Source of the DNA: Heligmosomoides polygyrus polygyrus
Taxonomy: Eukaryota > Nematoda > Chromadorea > Rhabditida > Heligmosomidae
NCBI GenBank assembly: GCA_947396885.1
Contig: OX377203.1
Coordinates: 26,105,253-26,169,252, forward strand
Reading direction: 5' to 3'
DNA: 64,000 bases
Position numbers and translations under genes: made by a program. The notes below the pieces were generated by a model, which saw nothing but the letters and a program-made list of their open reading frames with translations, did not search any database and had not been told where the DNA came from. Within the stretch, counting starts at the first letter, position 1; every line of letters starts with the position of its first letter. Shown one piece after another: positions 36,463 to 48,984 of this stretch.

Positions 36463-39400
36463 TGCATCGGTCGGGAATCGAACCCGGGCCGCCCGCGTGG
36501 CAGGCGAGCATTCTACCACTGAACCACCGATGCTTGGACATCTTCGAGAATCGCCTGCGACACGCGAATAGGAAGCGGTTTCCGCGCGCGGCACTATCGG
36601 TGAGCAGGGTGCGAACGAAATTCTCGCCAAAACATTGCATCGGCCGGGAATCGAACCCGGGCCGCCCGCGTGGCAGGCGAGCATTCTACCACTGAACCAC
36701 CGATGCTTGGACGTCTTCGAGCCTCGCCTGCGACACGCGAATAGGAAGCGGTTTCCGCGCGCGGCACTATCGGTGAGCAGGGTGCGAACGAAATTCTCGC
36801 CAAAACATTGCATCGGCCGGGAATCGAACCCGGGCCGCCCGCGTGGCAGGCGAGCATTCTACCACTGAACCACCGATGCTTGGACGTCTTCGAGCCTCGC
36901 CTACGACACGCGAATAGGAAGCGGTTTCCGCGCGCGGCACTATCGGTGAGCAGGGAGCGAACGAAATTCTCGCCAAAACATTGCATCGGCCGGGAATCGA
37001 ACCCGGGCCGCCCGCGTGGCAGGCGAGCATTCTACCACTGAACCACCGATGCTTGGACGTCTTCGAGCCTCGCCTGCGACACGCGAATAGGAAGCGGTTT
37101 CCGCGCGCGGCACTATCGGTGAGCAGGGTGCGAACGAAATTCTCGCCAAAACATTGCATCGGCCGGGAATCGAACCCGGGCCGCCCGCGTGGCAGGCGAG
37201 CATTCTACCACTGAACCACCGATGCTCGGACGTCTTCGAGCCTCGCCTACGACACGCGAATAGGAAGCGGTTTCCGCGCGCGGCACTATCGGTGAGCAGG
37301 GTGCGAACGAAATTCTCGCCAAAACATTGCATCGGCCGGGAATCGAACCCGGGCCGCCCGCGTGGCAGGCGAGCATTCTACCACTGAACCACCGATGCTT
37401 GGACGTCTTCGAGCCTCGCCTACGACACGCGAATAGGAAGCGGTTTCCGCGCGCGGCACTATCGGTGAGCAGGGTGCGAACGAAATTCTCGCCAAAACAT
37501 TGCATCGGCCGGGAATCGAACCCGGGCCGCCCGCGTGGCAGGCGAGCATTCTACCACTGAACCACCGATGCTTGGACGTCTTCGAGCCTCGCCTACGACA
37601 CGCGAATAGGAAGCGGTTTCCGCGCGCGGCACTATCGGTGAGCAGGGTGCGAACGAAGTTCTCGCCAAAACATTGCATCGGCCGGGAATCGAACCCGGGC
37701 CGCCCGCGTGGCAGGCGAGCATTCTACCACTGAACCACCGATGCTTGGACGTCTTCGAGCCTCGCCTACGACACGCGAATAGGAAGCGGTTTCCGCGCGC
37801 GGCACTATCGGTGAGCAGGGTGCGAACGAAATTCTCGCCAAAACATTGCATCGGCCGGGAATCGAACCCGGGCCGCCCGCGTGGCAGGCGAGCATTCTAC
37901 CACTGAACCACCGATGCTTGGACGTCTTCGAGAATCGCCTGCGACACGCGAATAGGAAGCGGTTTCCGCGCGCGGCACTATCGGTGAGCAGGGTGCGAAC
38001 GAAATTCTCGCCAAAACATTGCATCGGTCGGGAATCGAACCCGGGCCGCCCGCGTGGCAGGCGAGCATTCTACCACTGAACCACCGATGCTTGGACATCT
38101 TCGAGAATCGCCTGCGACACGCGAATAGGAAGCGGTTTCCGCGCGCGGCACTATCGGTGAGCAGGGTGCGAACGAAATTCTCGCCAAAACATTGCATCGG
38201 CCGGGAATCGAACCCGGGCCGCCCGCGTGGCAGGCGAGCATTCTACCACTGAACCACCGATGCTTGGAAGTCTTCGAGCCTCGCCTGCGACACGCGAATA
38301 GGAAGCGGTTTCCGCGCGCGGCACTATCGGTGAGCAGGGTGCGAACGAAATTCTCGCCAAAACATTGCATCGGCCGGGAATCGAACCCGGGCCCATCGGC
38401 CGGGAATCGAACCCGGGCCGCCCGCGTGGCAGGCGAGCACTCTACCACTGAACCACCGATGCTTGGACGTCTTCGAGCCTCGCCTACGACACGCGAATAG
38501 GAAGCGGTTTCCGCGCGCGGCACTCGGTGAGCAGGGTGCGAACGAAATTCTCGCCAAAACATTGCATCGGCCGGGAATCGAACCCGGGCCGCCCGCGTGG
38601 CAGGCGAGCATTCTACCACTGAACCACCGATGCTCGGACGTCTTCGAGAATCGCCTGCGACACGCGAATAGGAAGCGGTTTCCGCGCGCGGCACTATCGG
38701 TGAGCAGGGTGCGAACGAAATTCTCGCCAAAACATTGCATCGGTCGGGAATCGAACCCGGGCCGCCCGCGTGGCAGGCGAGCATTCTACCACTGAACCAC
38801 CGATGCTTGGACATCTTCGAGAATCGCCTGCGACACGCGAATAGGAAGCGGTTTCCGCGCGCGGCACTATCGGTGAGCAGGGTGCGAACGAAATTCTCGC
38901 CAAAACATTGCATCGGCCGGGAATCGAACCCGGGCCGCCCGCGTGGCAGGCGAGCATTCTACCACTGAACCACCGATGCTTGGACGTCTTCGAGCCTCGC
39001 CTGCGACACGCGAATAGGAAGCGGTTTCCGCGCGCGGCACTATCGGTGAGCAGGGTGCGAACGAAATTCTCGCCAAAACATTGCATCGGCCGGGAATCGA
39101 ACCCGGGCCGCCCGCGTGGCAGGCGAGCATTCTACCACTGAACCACCGATGCTTGGACGTCTTCGAGCCTCGCCTACGACACGCGAATAGGAAGCGGTTT
39201 CCGCGCGCGGCACTATCGGTGAGCAGGGAGCGAACGAAATTCTCGCCAAAACATTGCATCGGCCGGGAATCGAACCCGGGCCGCCCGCGTGGCAGGCGAG
39301 CATTCTACCACTGAACCACCGATGCTTGGACGTCTTCGAGCCTCGCCTGCGACACGCGAATAGGAAGCGGTTTCCGCGCGCGGCACTATCGGTGAGCAGG

Positions 39401-41008
39401 GTGCGAACGAAATTCTCGCCAAAACATTGCATCGGCCGGGAATCGAACCCGGGCCGCCCGCGTGGCAGGCGAGCATTCTACCACTGAACCACCGATGCTC
39501 GGACGTCTTCGAGCCTCGCCTACGACACGCGAATAGGAAGCGGTTTCCGCGCGCGGCACTATCGGTGAGCAGGGTGCGAACGAAATTCTCGCCAAAACAT
39601 TGCATCGGCCGGGAATCGAACCCGGGCCGCCCGCGTGGCAGGCGAGCATTCTACCACTGAACCACCGATGCTTGGACGTCTTCGAGCCTCGCCTACGACA
39701 CGCGAATAGGAAGCGGTTTCCGCGCGCGGCACTATCGGTGAGCAGGGTGCGAACGAAATTCTCGCCAAAACATTGCATCGGCCGGGAATCGAACCCGGGC
39801 CGCCCGCGTGGCAGGCGAGCATTCTACCACTGAACCACCGATGCTTGGACGTCTTCGAGCCTCGCCTACGACACGCGAATAGGAAGCGGTTTCCGCGCGC
39901 GGCACTATCGGTGAGCAGGGTGCGAACGAAGTTCTCGCCAAAACATTGCATCGGCCGGGAATCGAACCCGGGCCGCCCGCGTGGCAGGCGAGCATTCTAC
40001 CACTGAACCACCGATGCTTGGACGTCTTCGAGCCTCGCCTACGACACGCGAATAGGAAGCGGTTTCCGCGCGCGGCACTATCGGTGAGCAGGGTGCGAAC
40101 GAAATTCTCGCCAAAACATTGCATCGGCCGGGAATCGAACCCGGGCCGCCCGCGTGGCAGGCGAGCATTCTACCACTGAACCACCGATGCTTGGACGTCT
40201 TCGAGAATCGCCTGCGACACGCGAATAGGAAGCGGTTTCCGCGCGCGGCACTATCGGTGAGCAGGGTGCGAACGAAATTCTCGCCAAAACATTGCATCGG
40301 TCGGGAATCGAACCCGGGCCGCCCGCGTGGCAGGCGAGCATTCTACCACTGAACCACCGATGCTTGGACATCTTCGAGAATCGCCTGCGACACGCGAATA
40401 GGAAGCGGTTTCCGCGCGCGGCACTATCGGTGAGCAGGGTGCGAACGAAATTCTCGCCAAAACATTGCATCGGCCGGGAATCGAACCCGGGCCGCCCGCG
40501 TGGCAGGCGAGCATTCTACCACTGAACCACCGATGCTTGGAAGTCTTCGAGCCTCGCCTGCGACACGCGAATAGGAAGCGGTTTCCGCGCGCGGCACTAT
40601 CGGTGAGCAGGGTGCGAACGAAATTCTCGCCAAAACATTGCATCGGCCGGGAATCGAACCCGGGCCCATCGGCCGGGAATCGAACCCGGGCCGCCCGCGT
40701 GGCAGGCGAGCACTCTACCACTGAACCACCGATGCTTGGACGTCTTCGAGCCTCGCCTACGACACGCGAATAGGAAGCGGTTTCCGCGCGCGGCACTCGG
40801 TGAGCAGGGTGCGAACGAAATTCTCGCCAAAACATTGCATCGGCCGGGAATCGAACCCGGGCCGCCCGCGTGGCAGGCGAGCATTCTACCACTGAACCAC
40901 CGATGCTCGGACGTCTTCGAGCCTCGCCTACGACACGCGAATAGGAAGCGGTTTCCGCGCGCGGCGCTATCGGTGAGCAGGGTGCGAACGAAGTTCTCGC
41001 CAAAACAT
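36463..41008. repeat. Two tandem copies of a 13-gene, 2,273-bp block
   Basis: Copy one is 36463-38735, copy two 38736-41008. Gene spacings are the same throughout, and rare tags match: G65A genes, gacatcttc, gaagtcttc (about 38270 and 40543) and gcagggagcg. One tag differs: the spacer next to the last gene is gagaatcg in the first copy and gagcctcg in the second. Confidence 0.87.
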
Positions 41009-41079
41009 TGCATCGGCCGGGAATCGAACCCGGGCCGCCCGCGTGGCAGGCGAGCACTCTACCACTGAACCACCGATGC
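41009..41079 (-). tRNA. tRNA-Gly(GCC) with A24G but no 3' duplication
   Basis: The plus strand reads gagcactctacc. A24G occurs in 24 copies and in all the others it is linked to the 26-bp duplication (273, 3260, 6447, 8398, 11212, 12990, 14397, 15804, 17036, 20713, 22120, 24390, 25968, 29623, 29993, 38392, 40665, 42148, 42347, 43089, 43288, 43487, 55049). This copy is a recombinant that kept the tag and lost the duplication. Confidence 0.88.
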
Positions 41080-41403
41080 TTGGACGTCTTCGAGCCTCGC
41101 CTACGACACGCGAATAGGAAGCGGTTTCCGCGCGCGGCACTCGGTGAGCAGGGTGCGAACGAAATTCTCGCCAAAACATTGCATCGGCCGGAATCGAACC
41201 CGGGCCCATCGGCCGGGAATCGAACCCGGTCCGCCCGCGTGGCAGGCGAGCATTCTACCACTGAACCACCGATGCTTGGACGTCTTCGAGCCTCGCCTGC
41301 GACACGCGAATAGGAAGCGGTTTCCGCGCGCGGCACTATCGGTGAGCAGGGTGCGAACGAAATTCTCGCCAAAACATTGCATCGGCCGGGAATCGAACCC
41401 GGG

Positions 41404-41474
41404 CCCATCGGCCGGGAATCGAACCCGGTCCGCCCGCGTGGCAGGCGAGCATTCTACCACTGAACCACCGATGC
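41404..41474 (-). tRNA. tRNA-Gly(GCC), d class with C48A (type copy)
   Basis: The plus strand reads acccggtccg, so base 48 is A and cannot form the Levitt pair with G15. C48A occurs in 23 copies: 31746, 33674, 41205, 41404, 41603, 42544, 43684, 43883, 44082, 44281, 45345, 45544, 46781, 46980, 47179, 47378, 52298, 52497, 53561, 53734, 53933, 54132, 54504. All but 53734 are d class, and all lie right of 31.7 kb. The terminator TTTT is at 41371-41374, beyond the duplicated piece. Confidence 0.9.
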
Positions 41475-41775
41475 TTGGACGTCTTCGAGCCTCGCCTACG
41501 ACACGCGAATAGGAAGCGGTTTCCGCGCGCGGCACTATCGGTGAGCAGGGTGCGAACGAAATTCTCGCCAAAACATTGCATCGGCCGGGAATCGAACCCG
41601 GGCCCATCGGCCGGGAATCGAACCCGGTCCGCCCGCGTGGCAGGCGAGCATTCTACCACTGAACCACCGATGCTTGGACGTCTTCGAGCCTCGCCTGCGA
41701 CACGCGAATAGGAAGCGGTTTCCGCGCGCGGCACTATCGGTGAGCAGGGTGCGAACGAAATTCTCGCCAAAACAT

Positions 41776-41846
41776 TGCAACGGCCGGGAATCGAACCCGG
41801 GCCGCCCGCGTGGCAGGCGAGCATTCTACCACTGAACCACCGATGA
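41776..41846 (-). tRNA. tRNA-Gly(GCC), q class with G1T
   Basis: The plus strand ends ccgatga, so base 1 is T facing C72, in addition to the T4-T69 mismatch. Two of seven acceptor pairs are broken. Gene 42717 has the same pair of changes, 941 bp away. Confidence 0.9.
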
Positions 41847-42716
41847 TTAGACGTCTTCGAGAATCGCCTGCGACACGCGAATAGGAAGCGGTTTCCGCGC
41901 GCGGCACTATCGGTGAGCAGGGTGCGAACGAAATTCTCGCCAAAACATTGCATCGGCCGGGAATCGAACCCGGGCCGCCCGCGTGGCAGGCGAGCATTCT
42001 ACCACTGAACCACCGATGCTTAGACGTCTACGAGAATCGCCTGCGACACGCGAATAGGAAGCGGTTTCCGCGCGCGGCACTATCGGTGAGCAGGGTGCGA
42101 ACGAAATTCTCGCCAAAACATTGCATCGGCCGGGAATCGAACCCGGGCCCATCGGCCGGGAATCGAACCCGGGCCGCCCGCGTGGCAGGCGAGCACTCTA
42201 CCACTGAACCACCGATGCTTGGACGTCTTCGAGCCTCGCCTACGACACGCGAATAGGAAGCGGTTTCCGCGCGCGGCACTATCGGTGAGCAGGGTGCGAA
42301 CGAAATTCTCGCCAAAACATTGCATCGGCCGGGAATCGAACCCGGGCCCATCGGCCGGGAATCGAACCCGGGCCGCCCGCGTGGCAGGCGAGCACTCTAC
42401 CACTGAACCACCGATGCTTGGACGTCTTCGAGCCTCGCCTACGACACGCGAATAGGAAGCGGTTTCCGCGCGCGGCACTCGGTGAGCAGGGTGCGAACGA
42501 AATTCTCGCCAAAACATTGCATCGGCCGGGAATCGAACCCGGGCCCATCGGCCGGGAATCGAACCCGGTCCGCCCGCGTGGCAGGCGAGCATTCTACCAC
42601 TGAACCACCGATGCTTGGACGTCTTCGAGCCTCGCCTGCGACACGCGAATAGGAAGCGGTTTCCGCGCGCGGCACTATCGGTGAGCAGGGTGCGAACGAA
42701 ATTCTCGCCAAAACAT

Positions 42717-42787
42717 TGCAACGGCCGGGAATCGAACCCGGGCCGCCCGCGTGGCAGGCGAGCATTCTACCACTGAACCACCGATGA
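42717..42787 (-). tRNA. tRNA-Gly(GCC), q class with G1T, second copy
   Basis: Identical double change to 41776; marks the start of the second 941-bp block. Confidence 0.9.
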
Positions 42788-44453
42788 TTAGACGTCTTCG
42801 AGAATCGCCTGCGACACGCGAATAGGAAGCGGTTTCCGCGCGCGGCACTATCGGTGAGCAGGGTGCGAACGAAATTCTCGCCAAAACATTGCATCGGCCG
42901 GGAATCGAACCCGGGCCGCCCGCGTGGCAGGCGAGCATTCTACCACTGAACCACCGATGCTTAGACGTCTACGAGAATCGCCTGCGACACGCGAATAGGA
43001 AGCGGTTTCCGCGCGCGGCACTATCGGTGAGCAGGGTGCGAACGAAATTCTCGCCAAAACATTGCATCGGCCGGGAATCGAACCCGGGCCCATCGGCCGG
43101 GAATCGAACCCGGGCCGCCCGCGTGGCAGGCGAGCACTCTACCACTGAACCACCGATGCTTGGACGTCTTCGAGCCTCGCCTACGACACGCGAATAGGAA
43201 GCGGTTTCCGCGCGCGGCACTATCGGTGAGCAGGGTGCGAACGAAATTCTCGCCAAAACATTGCATCGGCCGGGAATCGAACCCGGGCCCATCGGCCGGG
43301 AATCGAACCCGGGCCGCCCGCGTGGCAGGCGAGCACTCTACCACTGAACCACCGATGCTTGGACGTCTTCGAGCCTCGCCTACGACACGCGAATAGGAAG
43401 CGGTTTCCGCGCGCGGCACTATCGGTGAGCAGGGTGCGAACGAAATTCTCGCCAAAACATTGCATCGGCCGGGAATCGAACCCGGGCCCATCGGCCGGGA
43501 ATCGAACCCGGGCCGCCCGCGTGGCAGGCGAGCACTCTACCACTGAACCACCGATGCTTGGACGTCTTCGAGCCTCGCCTACGACACGCGAATAGGAAGC
43601 GGTTTCCGCGCGCGGCACTCGGTGAGCAGGGTGCGAACGAAATTCTCGCCAAAACATTGCATCGGCCGGGAATCGAACCCGGGCCCATCGGCCGGGAATC
43701 GAACCCGGTCCGCCCGCGTGGCAGGCGAGCATTCTACCACTGAACCACCGATGCTTGGACGTCTTCGAGCCTCGCCTGCGACACGCGAATAGGAAGCGGT
43801 TTCCGCGCGCGGCACTATCGGTGAGCAGGGTGCGAACGAAATTCTCGCCAAAACATTGCATCGGCCGGGAATCGAACCCGGGCCCATCGGCCGGGAATCG
43901 AACCCGGTCCGCCCGCGTGGCAGGCGAGCATTCTACCACTGAACCACCGATGCTTGGACGTCTTCGAGCCTCGCCTACGACACGCGAATAGGAAGCGGTT
44001 TCCGCGCGCGGCACTATCGGTGAGCAGGGTGCGAACGAAATTCTCGCCAAAACATTGCATCGGCCGGGAATCGAACCCGGGCCCATCGGCCGGGAATCGA
44101 ACCCGGTCCGCCCGCGTGGCAGGCGAGCATTCTACCACTGAACCACCGATGCTTGGACGTCTTCGAGCCTCGCCTGCGACACGCGAATAGGAAGCGGTTT
44201 CCGCGCGCGGCACTATCGGTGAGCAGGGTGCGAACGAAATTCTCGCCAAAACATTGCATCGGCCGGGAATCGAACCCGGGCCCATCGGCCGGGAATCGAA
44301 CCCGGTCCGCCCGCGTGGCAGGCGAGCATTCTACCACTGAACCACCGATGCTTGGACGTCTTCGAGCCTCGCCTGCGACACGCGAATAGGAAGCGGTTTC
44401 CGCGCGCGGCACTATCGGTGAGCAGGGTGCGAACGAAATTCTCGCCAAAACAT

Positions 44454-44524
44454 TACAACGGCCGGGAATCGAACCCGGGCCGCCCGCGTGCCAGGCGAGC
44501 ATTCTACCACTGAACCACCGATGC
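44454..44524 (-). tRNA. Variant tRNA with anticodon GGC (glycine body, alanine anticodon)
   Basis: The plus strand reads cgtgccagg where all normal copies read cgtggcagg. The anticodon at 44490-44492 becomes GGC, which would read alanine codons GCC/GCU. The body is otherwise tRNA-Gly with A69T and C72T (a G1-T72 wobble). Glycyl-tRNA synthetase needs C35, now G, and the G3-T70 pair needed for alanine charging is absent (A3-T70). An uncharged or dead product is more likely than a mistranslating one. GGC alanine tRNAs are not normally encoded in animal nuclear genomes. Confidence 0.85.
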
Positions 44525-47500
44525 TTAGACGTCTTCGAGAATCGCCTGCGACACGCGAATAGGAAGCGGTTTCCGCGCGCGGCACTATCGGTGAGCAGGG
44601 TGCGAACGAAATTCTCGCCAAAACATTGCATCGGCCGGGAATCGAACCCGGGCCGCCCGCGTGGCAGGCGAGCATTCTACCACTGAACCACCGATGCTCG
44701 GACGTCTTCGAGCCTCGCCTACGACACGCGAATAGGAAGCGGTTTCCGCGCGCGGCACTATCGGTGAGCAGGGTGCGAACGAAATTCTCGCCAAAACATT
44801 GCATCGGCCGGGAATCGAACCCGGGCCGCCCGCGTGGCAGGCGAGCATTCTACCACTGAACCACCGATGCTTAGACGTCTTCGAGAATCGCCTGCGACAC
44901 GCGAATAGGAAGCGGTTTCCGCGCGCGGCACTATCGGTGAGCAGGGTGCGAACGAAATTCTCGCCAAAACATTGCATCGGCCGGGAATCGAACCCGGGCC
45001 GCCCGCGTGGCAGGCGAGCATTCTACCACTGAACCACCGATGCTCGGACGTCTTCGAGCCTCGCCTACGACACGCGAATAGGAAGCGGTTTCCGCGCGCG
45101 GCGCTATCGGTGAGCAGGGTGCGAACGAAATTCTCGCCAAAACATTGCATCGGCCGGGAATCGAACCCGGGCCGCCCGCGTGGCAGGCGAGCATTCTACC
45201 ACTGAACCACCGATGCTTAGACGTCTTCGAGAATCGCCTGCGACACGCGAATAGGAAGCGGTTTCCGCGCGCGGCACTATCGGTGAGCAGGGTGCGAACG
45301 AAATTCTCGCCAAAACATTGCATCGGCCGGGAATCGAACCCGGGCCCATCGGCCGGGAATCGAACCCGGTCCGCCCGCGTGGCAGGCGAGCATTCTACCA
45401 CTGAACCACCGATGCTTAGACGTCTTCGAGAATCGCCTGCGACACGCGAATAGGAAGCGGTTTCCGCGCGCGGCACTATCGGTGAGCAGGGTGCGAACGA
45501 AATTCTCGCCAAAACATTGCATCGGCCGGGAATCGAACCCGGGCCCATCGGCCGGGAATCGAACCCGGTCCGCCCGCGTGGCAGGCGAGCATTCTACCAC
45601 TGAACCACCGATGCTTAGACGTCTTCGAGAATCGCCTGCGACACGCGAATAGGAAGCGGTTTCCGCGCGCGGCACTATCGGTGAGCAGGGTGCGAACGAA
45701 ATTCTCGCCAAAACATTGCATCGGCCGGGAATCGAACCCGGGCCGCCCGCGTGGCAGGCGAGCATTCTACCACTGAACCACCGATGCTTAGACGTCTTCG
45801 AGAATCGCCTGCGACACGCGAATAGGAAGCGGTTTCCGCGCGCGGCACTATCGGTGAGCAGGGTGCGAACGAAATTCTCGCCAAAACATTGCATCGGCCG
45901 GGAATCGAACCCGGGCCGCCCGCGTGGCAGGCGAGCATTCTACCACTGAACCACCGATGCTTAGACGTCTTCGAGAATCGCCTGCGACACGCGAATAGGA
46001 AGCGGTTTCCGCGCGCGGCACTATCGGTGAGCAGGGTGCGAACGAAATTCTCGCCAAAACATTGCATCGGCCGGGAATCGAACCCGGGCCGCCCGCGTGG
46101 CAGGCGAGCATTCTACCACTGAACCACCGATGCTCGGACGTCTTCGAGCCTCGCCTACGACACGCGAATAGGAAGCGGTTTCCGCGCGCGGCACTATCGG
46201 TGAGCAGGGTGCGAACGAAATTCTCGCCAAAACATTGCATCGGCCGGGAATCGAACCCGGGCCGCCCGCGTGGCAGGCGAGCATTCTACCACTGAACCAC
46301 CGATGCTTAGACGTCTTCGAGAATCGCCTGCGACACGCGAATAGGAAGCGGTTTCCGCGCGCGGCACTATCGGTGAGCAGGGTGCGAACGAAATTCTCGC
46401 CAAAACATTGCATCGGCCGGGAATCGAACCCGGGCCGCCCGCGTGGCAGGCGAGCATTCTACCACTGAACCACCGATGCTCGGACGTCTTCGAGCCTCGC
46501 CTACGACACGCGAATAGGAAGCGGTTTCCGCGCGCGGCGCTATCGGTGAGCAGGGTGCGAACGAAATTCTCGCCAAAACATTGCATCGGCCGGGAATCGA
46601 ACCCGGGCCGCCCGCGTGGCAGGCGAGCATTCTACCACTGAACCACCGATGCTTAGACGTCTTCGAGAATCGCCTGCGACACGCGAATAGGAAGCGGTTT
46701 CCGCGCGCGGCACTATCGGTGAGCAGGGTGCGAACGAAATTCTCGCCAAAACATTGCATCGGCCGGGAATCGAACCCGGGCCCATCGGCCGGGAATCGAA
46801 CCCGGTCCGCCCGCGTGGCAGGCGAGCATTCTACCACTGAACCACCGATGCTTAGACGTCTTCGAGAATCGCCTGCGACACGCGAATAGGAAGCGGTTTC
46901 CGCGCGCGGCACTATCGGTGAGCAGGGTGCGAACGAAATTCTCGCCAAAACATTGCATCGGCCGGGAATCGAACCCGGGCCCATCGGCCGGGAATCGAAC
47001 CCGGTCCGCCCGCGTGGCAGGCGAGCATTCTACCACTGAACCACCGATGCTTAGACGTCTTCGAGAATCGCCTGCGACACGCGAATAGGAAGCGGTTTCC
47101 GCGCGCGGCACTATCGGTGAGCAGGGTGCGAACGAAATTCTCGCCAAAACATTGCATCGGCCGGGAATCGAACCCGGGCCCATCGGCCGGGAATCGAACC
47201 CGGTCCGCCCGCGTGGCAGGCGAGCATTCTACCACTGAACCACCGATGCTTAGACGTCTTCGAGAATCGCCTGCGACACGCGAATAGGAAGCGGTTTCCG
47301 CGCGCGGCACTATCGGTGAGCAGGGTGCGAACGAAATTCTCGCCAAAACATTGCATCGGCCGAGAATCGAACCCGGGCCCATCGGCCGGGAATCGAACCC
47401 GGTCCGCCCGCGTGGCAGGCGAGCATTCTACCACTGAACCACCGATGCTGACGTCTTCGAGCCTCGCCTGCGACACGCGAATAGGAAGCGGTTTCCGCGC

Positions 47501-48882
47501 GCGGCACTATCGGTGAGCAGGGTGCGAACGAAATTCTCGCCAAAACATTGCATCGGCCGGGAATCGAACCCGGGCCGCCCGCGTGGCAGGCGAGCATTCT
47601 ACCACTGAACCACCGATGCTTGGACGTCTTCGAGCCTCGCCTGCGACACTCGAATAGGAAGCGGTTTCCGCGCGCGGCACTATCGGTGAGCAGGGTGCGA
47701 ACGAAATTCTCGCCAAAACATTGCAACGGCCGGGAATCGAACCCGGGCCGCCCGCGTGGCAGGCGAGCATTCTACCACTGAACCACCGATGCTTAGACGT
47801 CTTCGAGAATCGCCTGCGACACGCGAATAGGAAGCGGTTTCCGCGCGCGGCACTATCGGTGAGCAGGGTGCGAACGAAATTCTCGCCAAAACATTGCATC
47901 GGCCGGGAATCGAACCCGGGCCGCCCGCGTGGCAGGCGAGCATTCTACCACTGAACCACCGATGCTCGGACGTCTTCGAGCCTCGCCTACGACACGCGAA
48001 TAGGAAGCGGTTTCCGCGCGCGGCACTATCGGTGAGCAGGGTGCGAACGAAATTCTCGCCAAAACATTGCATCGGCCGGGAATCGAACCCGGGCCCATCG
48101 GCCGGGAATCGAACCCGGGCCGCCCGCGTGGCAGGCGAGCATTCTACCACTGAACCACCGATGCTTGGACGTCTTCGAGCCTCGCCTACGACACGCGAAT
48201 AGGAAGCGGTTTCCGCGCGCGGCACTATCGGTGAGCAGGGTGCGAACGAAATTCTCGCCAAAACATTGCATCGGCCGGGAATCGAACCCGGGCCGCCCGC
48301 GTGGCAGGCGAGCATTCTACCACTGAACCACCGATGCTTGGACGTCTTCGAGCCTCGCCTGCGACACGCGAATAGGAAGCGGTTTCCGCGCGCGGCACTA
48401 TCGGTGAGCAGGGTGCGAACGAAATTCTCGCCAAAACATTGCAACGGCCGGGAATCGAACCCGGGCCGCCCGCGTGGCAGGCGAGCATTCTACCACTGAA
48501 CCACCGATGCTTAGACGTCTTCGAGAATCGCCTGCGACACGCGAATAGGAAGCGGTTTCCGCGCGCGGCACTATCGGTGAGCAGGGTGCGAACGAAATTC
48601 TCGCCAAAACATTGCATCGGCCGGGAATCGAACCCGGGCCGCCCGCGTGGCAGGCGAGCATTCTACCACTGAACCACCGATGCTCGGACGTCTTCGAGCC
48701 TCGCCTACGACACGCGAATAGGAAGCGGTTTCCGCGCGCGGCACTATCGGTGAGCAGGGTGCGAACGAAATTCTCGCCAAAACATTGCATCGGCCGGGAA
48801 TCGAACCCGGGCCCATCGGCCGGGAATCGAACCCGGGCCGCCCGCGTGGCAGGCGAGCATTCTACCACTGAACCACCGATGC
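44454..48882 (-). tRNA. tRNA-Gly(GCC) cluster 10, 25 genes (1,436- and 718-bp blocks)
   Basis: Gene starts: 44454q, 44627, 44800, 44973, 45146, 45345d, 45544d, 45717, 45890, 46063, 46236, 46409, 46582, 46781d, 46980d, 47179d, 47378d, 47549, 47722q, 47895, 48094d, 48267, 48440q, 48613, 48812d. Genes 44627-45544 recur as 46063-46980 (offset 1,436 bp). Genes 47549-48094 recur as 48267-48812 (offset 718 bp). The first gene, 44454, has an altered anticodon (own entry). Confidence 0.96.
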
Positions 48883-48984
48883 TTGGACGTCTTCGAGCCT
48901 CGCCTACGACACGCGAATAGGAAGCGGTTTCCGCGCGCGGCACTATCGGTGAGCAGGGTGCGAACGAAATTCTCGCCAAAACAT

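Larger units (their letters stand above)
34909..41079 (-). tRNA. tRNA-Gly(GCC) cluster 8, 36 genes (2,273-bp block twice)
   Basis: Gene starts: 34909, 35081, 35254, 35427, 35600, 35773, 35946, 36119, 36290, 36463, 36636, 36809, 36982, 37155, 37328, 37501, 37674, 37847, 38020, 38193, 38392d, 38563, 38736, 38909, 39082, 39255, 39428, 39601, 39774, 39947, 40120, 40293, 40466, 40665d, 40836, 41009. Thirteen genes from 36463 and thirteen from 38736 form two nearly identical 2,273-bp blocks. They share G65A tRNAs, gacatcttc spacers and a gcagggagcg spacer change (about 36955 and 39228). Confidence 0.96.
41205..44351 (-). tRNA. tRNA-Gly(GCC) cluster 9, 17 genes, mostly duplication class
   Basis: Gene starts: 41205d, 41404d, 41603d, 41776q, 41949, 42148d, 42347d, 42544d, 42717q, 42890, 43089d, 43288d, 43487d, 43684d, 43883d, 44082d, 44281d. 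Thirteen of 17 genes have the 26-bp 3' duplication, with units of 199 bp and intact TTTT. The five genes from 41776 recur from 42717 (offset 941 bp) with one extra d unit inserted in the second copy (43487). In 41205 the duplicated piece has lost one G and is 25 bp. Confidence 0.96.

Noticed and set aside
40251..41408. Longest open reading frame (385 codons, minus strand)
   Set aside because: It is read straight through several tRNA genes and spacers, has no codon-usage or domain signal, and shifts frame with each 173-bp unit. The same holds for every other frame in the window, so no CDS is called.
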